Origin: Vandiemenella viatica
Taxonomy: Eukaryota > Arthropoda > Insecta > Orthoptera > Morabidae
Direction: 5' to 3'
Length of the DNA: 64,000 nucleotides
NCBI GenBank assembly: GCA_031002005.1
Contig: JARYHS010009186.1
Coordinates: 100,349,992 to 100,413,991 of the forward strand
In this document: in pieces, positions 55,539 through 64,000 of the stretch
Numbering within the stretch: position 1 is the stretch's first letter
Layout: each line of letters starts with the position of its first letter
The notes under the pieces: model-generated
What the model saw: only the letters and a program-made list of their open reading frames with translations
What the model was told of the DNA's origin: nothing
Databases searched by the model: none
Position numbers and translations under genes: made by a program

Positions 55539-56434
55539 TTAAGATTGGACCCCGCTCGATTGTCTTTTGCCTTGAGCCAAAATGATATTGTTGCTTATAA
55601 AAGACACTGCGTTCTACAAATCGTAAAAGCAATATTTTTAAAAAAAAAAATAGATACTATGAAAACGAAAAGTAAGGAAGTATAAAAATCACCAGCCGCT
55701 ACCGAGAGAGAGAGACAGAAAAACTATTATGATGTCTTTCGTACGCTGAAATTACAATAAACATTCGGATATCAGAAGTAACTTATCCAGGCAGGTAGTT
55801 TTTACGTGAATCTCATTCAATGAAAAATCGATACTAATTTGTAACATTTTGTCTTAAATTTCTCAGCTTTCTGACTTCACACCGAAATGAAAACTATCCT
55901 ATTTTACCCCTGGACTATGAACTGTGCATGAATCTAAAGCTCCGACCAGTAGTGGAATGCGCTGAATGAAAGAAACAGAGGCGGATCCTGGATTTTGGTT
56001 TGAGCGGACTTTGGTTTGGGGGGGGGGGGCTTGGCTTGGATGGATTTTGGTCTGGAGGGCTTGCCTCTAGTGGATTTTGGCTTTGGGGGAGGCTTGAGTC
56101 GGGCAGAACGTAGTATTTATAGTCTCCTCGGTCCTCAAATCCGTAGAGCTAAAAAAAAGGTCTCCAAAATTTCAATGTCGCAGATGGACCTAGATACTTT
56201 TTGGGGGGGTCTTGAACCTTCTAGGCTTCCCCCCTGGAAAGAAAGATACTAACTTCTTAACACTTCTTCTCAGCTTTACATCAAAGTGAATCTTATCCTA
56301 TATTACCTCCCAACCCCCTCCCGGATTATTCGAAACCACCTCAAAATCCGAGCGGTTGATTTTCCTTGATTCCCGTTCATCCAAGCAGAATCTTACTCAA
56401 CCAAACGTGAGTAGCGCCACAATAGAAGTGGTTA
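55539..56434. other. No gene; foldback-like end at 55979
   Basis: GAGGCGGATCCTGGATTTTG at about 55979 followed by G-runs resembles one end of the 84-bp element at 11279, with degraded TGGATTTTGG units following. No matching right end was seen. Confidence 0.45.
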
Positions 56435-56701
56435 GGGGGCGTCCATTAATTACGTGAGTTGAAATGGGGGTGGGGGTCTGGCGAAATCTCACGAAACCTC
56501 ACCAAGGGGGAGTGGGGGTCAACGTCTACAAATGACGCGAAAGTCGATTTTAGGGGGGTATGACCGCCCTTGGGAGCAGGAGACCTAAAAAAAAGGTCAT
56601 TTTACAGGCGGGAGGTCCGAACAAATGTCACGAAGACCCCCATAGTGGAGAGGGGGGTCCGGAATTCAGGAAAAACACCTCACGTAATTAATGGACGCCC
56701 C
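56435..56701. mobile_element. PIF/Harbinger-type MITE, 267 bp, perfect 23-bp inverted repeats
   Basis: GGGGCGTCCATTAATTACGT... (56436-56458) is exactly inverted at 56679-56701, and TTA lies on both sides (56432-56434 and 56702-56704). A 3-bp TTA duplication and G-rich termini fit the PIF/Harbinger superfamily. There is no coding. Perfect ends suggest relatively recent movement, or strong homogeneity of the family. Confidence 0.9.
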
Positions 56702-57027
56702 TTACGGCCTAGAATATAAAGAAAACCATAAACCAAGCACTTCACCGTTCTAATCCTAAAGGCCGTGCTGACAGAAGAATCGTTGGCTGCAGTTAAGACA
56801 GATCAAAGCTCCAAAAATCGAAGCGCAGTAAACCGCATTTCAGCAGAGGCCATTAGCATACGTATGACATTCATTAGGCCAGTTTCATCACCTGTTTCAC
56901 GACTCTTGCGGTGGATGACCTTAATTACTCTGTTATTATTTGATTCCACCATTTAGAAATAAATATTTTACAGTGAGTTAGTTGCAAGCTTTAGAAAAGT
57001 TCAAATGGCTGTATTCCAACAGAGCAT
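56702..57027. other. No gene seen
   Basis: The open stretch at 56765-56956 has no recognised motif. Confidence 0.5.
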
Positions 57028-57235
57028 GGTGGGTAAGCGGGTAAGCGGAATCGCACTGGCCTGGCATGCTGGAAGACGCGGTATCGAGTTTGGGTTTTCC
57101 ATGGTTTCTTCAAATCACCCCAGGCGAATTCCGGATGCCGCTTCCTTTAAAAAGTCATTGGCCGATTTCCTTCGCGCTCCTTGTCCCACATCCTTTCCTT
57201 TCTCTAATAACCTCAACGAAGTGTAAAGCCATAAG
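57028..57235 (+). mobile_element. Diverged tRNA-derived SINE, same core as 26751-27009
   Basis: Shares the core TTTGGGTTTTCCATGGTTTC and the following AAATCACCCCAGGC block with the SINE at 26751. The tRNA-like head (TGGTGGGTAAGCGG...) is degraded and the A-rich tail is lost. Confidence 0.75.
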
Positions 57236-57755
57236 AAATTTTTTCCATATTCCGATTTTTTTCGTATGCAATATACTTTCAATTTGCTGCTGGTTAGTTC
57301 AGGTAGAACGAAAATAATTTGAAAATATTCTGTTGTATGAGTTGGCTTCCCGCACTAGAGAATAGTGAGTTCGTTGTGAGAGCTGGTTTATCACATCGTA
57401 AACATAGTTCGTAGCACTCAGTAAATTTACTTACAACTCTTTATCTGCAATCTTCAGCGGTTATTTTATCTGCATGTGGCTGTAGATATTACTTCATAAT
57501 GAATCATGTCACTTGTTTGTTACTCCGTCACTGATATTAAGCTCGTTAATTCTCAAGTACATTTAATCTCATAAATCTGAATTGATTACGTATTTGCCTT
57601 TGACTCAATCATCCAATGAAACTTTATTTTCATAAAACTTGAAGTAGACGAAGCAGATAATAAGACGTCAATTTTCTTATTGTTCAAGTATAGTGATTAC
57701 CTGAGAAGTATTAATGTTAAATGACATTTTTAATCTAACTGAAGGGTCATTCATA
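57236..57755. other. No gene seen
   Basis: AT-rich, nothing recognised. Confidence 0.6.
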
Positions 57756-57900
57756 TCTATATATATAAAGATGAATGTATGTTTGTTTGTTTGTTCTTCA
57801 TACAAATCCACATTTTTTATCCGATCTCGATGAAACTTTGCACACTTATCCTTTGAAACAAGTTTAAATATACTGTCTACATTTGGTTGAAATATTATCT
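57756..57900. mobile_element. Possible Helitron 5' end
   Basis: TCTATATATATAAAGATGAA starts after an A, followed by GTTTGTTTGTTTG and CCGATCTCGATGAAACTTTG. TC ends placed between A and T with this layout are common at the 5' end of insect Helitrons. I found no CTRR end with a hairpin, so the right border is unknown. Confidence 0.35.
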
Positions 57901-57996
57901 GTATAAATAATACATGTTGTCTCATAATTTCGAAAAATTACTGAATGGCGATAGACAGAAGCGCTGGATATGGAGGTCTCTGTATTGTTTTTCCGT

Positions 57997-58072
57997 GTAG
58001 CGGTCATGTAACTCAGTGGTTAAAGCGCTTGGTTATTAATGTTTGGGTCGTCGTTCAAATCTCCGCAGAGGC
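57997..58072 (+). mobile_element. tRNA-like segment (SINE head)
   Basis: GTAACTCAGTGGTTAAAGCG fits a tRNA A box and D loop, and TCGTTCAAATCTC fits the B box about 35 bases on. The spacing is tRNA-like, but stems are not fully paired and no tail or target duplication was found. It is more likely a SINE head than a working tRNA gene. Confidence 0.5.
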
Positions 58073-59489
58073 TAACATTTTTAAAAATTGTTTTTGATCG
58101 TAAGAGTCACGCCTGGGCCGTCGGTTGTTCGGATTGAATATTCAACTGTAGATATCACAAAGTTAGGGGTGCAATGCGAGGCAAATCGTAGGTAGTCTTG
58201 CAATGCTGTAGGTGTACACCTTTTTATATTATATTGATCCCTCAGGGGTGATTCGCAGTCAGTGTGTGTGTGATCTGCAGTAATAATACTATAAATGCGG
58301 AAGTAGGTCTCTGTCTTTTGTTACATTTGACAACTAAATGCCTATACCGATATTGAGGGAATTTGACAAGAAAATCTGTAGGGAGGACACAGGACATTTT
58401 TTTTTCTTTTCGGGTTAACAGTTGTAGTCACGAAATTTTGAGAACTTATGAAATGGTGACAGAGTGACGGGTGTGTGTGTTAGTCTGTAATGTTACGTCG
58501 CCTGCTCGAGCTAAGCTTAGTGTATACTTTGTTAGCAATTTTCGTTTAGAGAAAAAAAGTATTATTTAGTATAGATGTCGATTTTCTCTGTCCTATTACT
58601 TTATGTATGCTTAAATGTTTCTGGCACCAGTTTATTTTGCCTTCTTTCTTGAAATGCCTTGCGGGCGTAAACTGGCCTAAGTTGTAGCTCTAGAAGAGCA
58701 CGAGCAGCTAAAATTATTAGAATCCTAGAATCAGATACTCATACTGAAGAAAGAAGAAAAGTCCAAGCTGAAATAAAGCTGTCGTTATTTAACATCCCCT
58801 CACTTTCGTTTGTTTTTCTGTTTTAAATATGTTGGAAATTGATTCTCTTGAAGAGACAGGAGCGACGGTAGAATGATATAGTGATGGCTTTCCGGTCATA
58901 TTATGCTGATTCGGTGTTGTTTGGGACCAATCCTTCACTACAAACAACTTTATATATTCAATTCTGTCAAATAAATTCTTAATCCACGCGTACGAAGTCA
59001 CTGGTAACACCTAGTCGTACAGTAAAATTGTAAAAAAAGTTCTGTCTGAGTATTAATTTCTTTCATAAAGAGTAATTATAATTTTCACAACTGATGATTC
59101 AGAAGCCGAAGCTGTGAAGTTTGGAATTTTGGTCAGTCTCTCTGTATGTTCTCACATTAAGCAAAAACTAATGGACGGAGTTTAACTAATCTGACACATT
59201 GATAGTTTATGCTGTCTGTCTGGATATTTATCCAGATATGTTACAAATTCACGGTTAGTCCGGAACTGTTAATTTGGAGGCTATTTTTATGACACTCGCG
59301 AATTGCACAGAAAATAATTAATGCATTTCAATCATACTTCACACAGTAATAACTTTTGCATCCATTTCGGATATACCATACTTTTTATCCTGATTAGAAT
59401 GTAGTTCCCTATGACACAGAGAACAAAACAGTAAATTTTAAAATTATTGTCCATCCACGTTAATAATCTTCTATGTCCATTACAGAAAT
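58073..59489. other. No gene seen
   Basis: AT-rich with short open stretches but no recognised motif. Confidence 0.55.
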
Positions 59490-59785
59490 GCCAAGAGCTG
59501 GAATGGGATTCATTGGAAGAGAAGAGGAGTGTAAGAATTAAAAGTAAACCATGGAAGGAAAATGATGACCATGACCACAAGCTGGTACTCAATTTCAGGC
59601 ACAAGATTCTCTTATTTGGTTAAGGGTATCAGTGATTGGACTAAGTTACCAAGAGAAATGGTGAATAATTTACTAGAAAGAATTTAAAGCTAAAATTTGC
59701 AGAGGGCAAATGTAGGTGGGTGCAGGAAAGGGGGAAGATGGGTTTGGAAATTGCCACCGGAGCGTGCGCTTCATAGCAATTTAAT
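59490..59785 (+). mobile_element. CR1-like LINE 3' end, internally deleted
   Basis: Reads GAGCTGGAATGGGATTCATT, jumps to KSKPWKENDDHDHKL-type coding, then ends in GGAAATTGCCACCGGAGCGT. It is the same family as 25936-27129 and 61064-61455, with an internal deletion and many changes. Confidence 0.82.
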
Positions 59786-61063
59786 TAAACAGTATTACTA
59801 TAAATTTTGGAATATTTTTATATCCATTTAACAATGCCAGCAGAGCCCTCTCGCAGAGTGAATGCCTGCCGAGATAAATGGTATATATGTGGTGATAATG
59901 TGTTCGACATTAATATTCTCTAGTCGAAGAAACTCGCCATTACTGTACAACGTGTTTTGTTTGTTTATCAAGAGAGAAACTTCAGAAGCTCATGCCGTAG
60001 GTTCTGAATTCACATTGCATATGCACGTTGGTACAACCTTCCTTATATAACCGACACCATTACCCTCATGACATTTTCATCATAAACTTCTACAATTTGT
60101 CGTTAATTTCTGAGCACAAACATTTTTTGAGGGCAAAAAATCTTATCACCGAGAGCCACTGAGCAGCCGGCGGAAATTACAATTTCAGCGTCCATGTAAA
60201 ATTCGCGTCAGGATATGAAAAATGCCAAAATTAATGTATTTTATGTAATAAAATTGAACAATAAAAGTATTTTAAAAAAGTTACATCTAAATTTTTGCAT
60301 ATGTAATCGGTTCTTAATTTCCGGAAGCACCTCGCAAATTTAGGAGAGTAGGAGATTCAAGAAAATGTAAAAAGGATTACTCCTCTGCTTTTACCTGTAT
60401 TTTTTTCCCGATACCACAATCTTTTCTGCTGCTGTAAGCGACTTTCTTTCTTTCAGAACTATACTTGCTTCTATCCACTAACTTTTTTTCTGGTGTTTGG
60501 CAGTATATCACAGTCTCATTTTCTAGTTATAATTCGAGTTCAAAACTATTTTTTTTCTCATTAAACCACAGCAAACACTATCCCTATCGATGTCTTCTAA
60601 AAAGCGTGCCAATAGTCTCGCGCAAACTTTTCGAAGAAAATAGTCAGGGAAAATAATTTGTACATATTCTTCTGCATACCTACAGACTAAGAAATTTCAC
60701 GATCTTCAACTCGTTGGAGGTGTAATTCATCACGTTTGTACGTGTTCCATTTTTATGCATTATTTAGATATTCCTCACCTTGGTCGTTTTCATGGCTACT
60801 TTTGTATTCTGTATACCTTCTTAAAGAGTCCCAGAAAGTTGACGTGAATTTCATTTGACTATAACTTTTACATGAAATATGGTATACTGTAATTCATAAA
60901 GATTACTACGGGTGTATTCTTCAAAAATCAAATTACTGATAACATAAAAATTTCGGTTTAGAAACTAAACTTATCAGAAGACCCGCGAAAGAGTAAAACA
61001 CTCTCGGCAAATGAACGATTAAAGTTAATTTTCTAGGTACAACATGATACGACAGGGATGTTT
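59786..61063. other. No gene seen
   Basis: AT-rich. Nothing recognised. Confidence 0.55.
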
Positions 61064-61455
61064 GAAGTATGGAATGGGATTCATTGCAAGACAGGAGGAG
61101 GATGAGGAGGGTCATGGGAGTGTACAGAGCGTATACTGGCGATGAGGCATGGAAAGATATTGCAGTAGGTATGAAAAGTAGTTCATGGAAGGGAAAAGAT
61201 GACCATGACCACAAGCTGGCACTCGATTTCAGGCACAAGGGTGTGGGAAGATTTTCTTTTTTAGGTAAGGGTGTCAGGGATTGGAATGAGTTACCAAGGG
61301 GAATGATGAATAACCTACCGAAATCGTTAAAAGAATTTAAAGTTAAAATTTGTAGAGGGCAAATTTAGGTGAGTGTAGGATAGGGGGAAGTTGGGTGTGT
61401 AGGGAAATTGCCACCGGAGCATTCGCTCCATTGCAATTAAATTAAATTAAATTGT
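61064..61455 (+). mobile_element. CR1-like LINE 3' end, short 5'-truncated copy
   Basis: Encodes MEWDSLQDRRRMRRVMGVYR, then AYTGDEAWKDIAVGMKSSSW, DHDHKLALDFRHKG, RDWNELPRGMMNNLPKS and ends ICRGQI with a stop at about 61366-61368. The untranslated end GCCACCGGAGCATTCGCTCC is followed by ATTAAATTAAATTAAATT. Its C-terminal frame is uninterrupted, so it looks younger than the other two copies. Confidence 0.9.
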
Positions 61456-61975
61456 GCACTCTCATCAACAATAAGTTACCAAATTGTACCTACTTATGAA
61501 GATGGCACGTTACTTTATGTTTTTCAAAGTTATGAAAAGCAGCAGTTTCTAGTTACAGATTTCGCGTATTTGATAGCTAGAAAGGATTATCAAACTCTTA
61601 AGCCAGGTTCTTACCAACTACAAATTCCAAGTTGCTTCACGACACAAAAAAATCGTCAAATCCGGGGATTTGTCCAATTTGTTATTGGACACTAGATAAT
61701 ACAAGCCCGTGACCTAGTTTGAGTGTGGTCATGGATCTAGAGCAGTTCCCGTTTTTGGGTTCAAGGACCCGACAGGTTGACCCGATCTTCCTGTATCTGG
61801 CGCTAAAGGTTCGCACTGCGAAATATTTCTGCTTGGTTTGAAAGGCCTTGGAAGTAACAAGGAAGAGGGTTTGCACCAGCAGAGACTACTCAATACAATG
61901 TTATAGGGCCAAAGGTGATAACCGCCTGAGCTGATTAGGCCTTAAAACGAACCTGATCTCTCTGTCACAATTTAC
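61456..61975. other. No gene seen
   Basis: Nothing recognised up to the mariner terminus. Confidence 0.6.
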
Positions 61976-63308
61976 GAGGGCTGTCCAGAAAGTAACAGAC
62001 GTTTTGACCTGGCGCAACAATGGGTGCTCCTAGCGCCGCCATCTTGGCGTCAGACTGTTCATACATTCAGTACACAACCAGCAGTGGTAGTTAGCACATC
62101 ATTTCTATCGTACTTTGAATATAGTAGAGTGTTAAAATGAGCGCTGCAATTAAAAATCCCGCCAGTTGTGAAGTGCGAGCTGTAATACGGTTTTTGTTGG
62201 CGAAAAATCACAAACCAATTGAAATTTATCGCCAGATTTGTGATGTGTACGGCCAAGGAATAATCAGTGAATGCTGAGTGAGGCAATGGTGCATTGATTT
62301 TAAAAATGGTAGAACCAATGTTCACGATGAGGACCGCATGGGTAGGCCTAGTGTTGTCAGTGATGAACTGGTGGTGAAAATCAACGAAAAAATACGTGAA
62401 AATCGTCGTTTCACGATTACGGAGCTTTCAGAACATTTCCCCCAAATTTCACGGAGTTTAGTTCATGAGATTGTGGTTGGTAAACTTGGTTACCACAAAT
62501 TTTGTGCCAGGTGGATTCCGAAATTATTAACAGAAGACCACAAAAAACAGAGACTTGCTGCAGCACTGACGTTTCTGGAAGACTACGCCAAAACTGGAAA
62601 CCAAGTTATCGACCGTATCGTAACTGGCGACGAGACTTGGGTAAAGCACGTCACCTGTGAAACAAAACGGCAGTCTATGGAATGGGGACACACGCATTCG
62701 CCCAAGAAACCGAGGAAGTGTCTGCAAACGCTGTCAGCAGGAAAAATTATGGCTACTGTGTTTTGGGATGCTAAGGGTGTGATTCTCGTTGAATTTCTTG
62801 AACGTGGCCAAACAATCACTTCAGAAAGGTATTGCGAAACACTCAGAACATTAAGACGCGCGATACATAACAAGCGTCGGGGAAAACTCAGTGAGAAAGT
62901 TTTGTTTCTCCACGACAACGCTCGTCCACACACGGCCAATGGTACCCAAGAGCTCTTGGATGGTTTTGGATGGGAAGTTTTCAATCACCCGCCGCACAGC
63001 CCGGATTGGCACCGAGCGACTACCACCTATTCCCGGCGATGAAGACGTGACTCGCAACACAATGGTTTGAAACTGACGCTCAACTGCATGCCGGTGTAAA
63101 CCAGTGGTTGAAGTCTCAGGCGGCAAATTTCTACAGAGAGGGTATCGAAAAGCTTGTACCGCGTTATGATAAGCGCCTTAATTTAAATGGCGATTATGTT
63201 GAAAAATAGCCTAAGAGTTTACCTCTAAAATGTATTTAATAAAAATCGTTTTTTTCACTTTGTTTATTTTTTATTACAAAACGTCTGTTACTTTCTGGAC
63301 AGCCCTCG
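61976..63308 (+). mobile_element. Mariner transposon, nearly intact, perfect 32-bp inverted repeats
   Basis: CGAGGGCTGTCCAGAAAGTA... at 61976-62007 is exactly inverted at 63277-63308. TA lies on both sides (61974-61975 and 63309-63310). The 1333-bp length is that of a complete mariner. One transposase gene lies inside with few lesions. Perfect ends imply the most recent DNA-transposon insertion in the window. Confidence 0.96.
62137..63209 (+). pseudogene. Mariner transposase, three disabling lesions
   Basis: The frame starts MSAAIKNPASCEVRAVIRFL at 62137 and would end at TAG 63207-63209 (about 357 residues, the normal mariner size). It has a helix-turn-helix region (RRFTITELSEHFPQISRSLV), WVPHEL-type linker WIPKLLTEDHKKQR, GDETW (first catalytic Asp, about 62629), HDNARPHTA (second Asp) and HPPHSPD. 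A TGA at 62275-62277, a one-base deletion near 63006 just before the PSDYHLF block with the third Asp, and a TGA at 63048-63050 break it. The enzyme cuts and pastes the element at TA sites; this copy could only move in trans. Confidence 0.94.
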
Positions 63309-64000
63309 TAAGTTCACTCTGCAAAGTTTTAGAAATTTGTGTTGAGTTTGAAGGAAGAAGAGATAGAGATTTCCAGCGAGAACAGGACTACACACTATAA
63401 AATAAATCATCAAAGGTCATGACCACGTTATCTGATCTAACTGAAATACCTTCTGGACATCTATTTTATGTTTAGGGATCATCTGTAAAATTTGAAGAAT
63501 TTCTGTTGAGGTTTAACTATTACTAGAAGTATTAAACACGAACAGCGACAATTGTACAAATACAGTAAAAGGGTAAAAGGTCGTCATCAATGGCTGAAAT
63601 ACGAACTGTATCTGTTTTTCACCCGAAGTTTTCGATGTACGAAATTTTTTAAGAATTTCTGTTTAATCTAAATAGAGTTAAAAAATGTAAAGATAGATTT
63701 GCGTGGACAGACCCGCCCTGACTATTTAAGAGATGTATTAATCATAGTGGCAAAGACCGAGGTATCGTTTTTTAAAGAACAGCAATAAAGTTCCGTTGCT
63801 CATATACATGTAATCATGAGTAAGGCGTCGTTAAAAATGAATCAGCTGATAACGAGAAAAATTGTAAGAGTTGGTAGACGTTACCGATAACGTTCACGGT
63901 CAGTCTGAGGGTAGATAATTACTGGCAGATAAAAGTGGAATGAGAAATTAGAGATAAATGAAGAAGAAGTTTACCAAGAAATAGTTCAGTGTTTACCAGG
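63309..64000. other. No gene seen
   Basis: AT-rich flank. Nothing recognised. Confidence 0.6.

Noticed and set aside
57997..58072. A functional tRNA gene
   Set aside because: The A and B boxes are recognisable, but acceptor and anticodon stems do not pair well and no anticodon loop is convincing.
1..64000. CRISPR arrays, prokaryotic operons or phage-like systems
   Set aside because: No regularly spaced repeats of that kind, no Shine-Dalgarno-led gene clusters, and clear spliceosomal introns. The DNA is eukaryotic.

Overview
This is eukaryotic nuclear DNA, very probably from an insect. The genes are split by GT-AG introns of several kilobases, the sequence is AT-rich, and most of the non-coding DNA is old transposable-element (TE) debris typical of large insect genomes: mariner, Jockey- and CR1-like LINEs, Penelope-like elements, tRNA-derived SINEs, and hAT and PIF/Harbinger elements. 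The SINE and CR1-like families suggest a polyneopteran such as a cockroach or termite, but I cannot prove that from the window.

The only convincing host gene is on the + strand at 9139-44115. It encodes an SV2-like transporter of the major facilitator superfamily (synaptic vesicle glycoprotein 2 / organic-ion-transporter type). I placed eleven coding exons with consistent splice phases. They join into about 514 residues and end at a TAA at 44113-44115. Only a short N-terminal exon with the start codon is missing. Introns run from about 0.1 kb to 8.7 kb and are packed with TEs.

The left end (1-2926) is a near-identical copy of 39013-41898. It includes the penultimate exon of the transporter and stops at a gap of exactly 1000 N (2927-3926). 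It is either a misplaced second haplotype or the tail of a tandem paralogue lying to the left. From 3927 to 8846 lies a rearranged block: a large inverted repeat, broken pieces of a Cys-rich repeat-encoded protein, a tRNA-type SINE and a mariner fragment.

Within the introns I see a Penelope-like endonuclease fragment fused to two 5S-rRNA-like segments (12980-13930), a mariner on the - strand (15863-16927), a mariner nested in a LINE (18850-20935), a LINE with a nested SINE (25936-27129), a LINE split by a solo-LTR-like insertion (29236-31900), a 313-bp hairpin (32240-32552) and a - strand LINE (33330-34740).

Downstream of the transporter there is no host gene that I can support. The region holds a Penelope-like element nested in a foldback MITE (44310-46928), a LINE endonuclease fragment (48166-48627), a hAT relic (48856-49195), and a Harbinger-type element (49481-55538) split by a nearly full-length but dead Jockey-like LINE (49550-54391, 13-bp target duplication). 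After these come MITEs, SINEs and CR1-like LINE ends, and then a nearly complete mariner with perfect 32-bp inverted repeats (61976-63308). Every TE reading frame I checked carries stops, frameshifts or changed catalytic residues.
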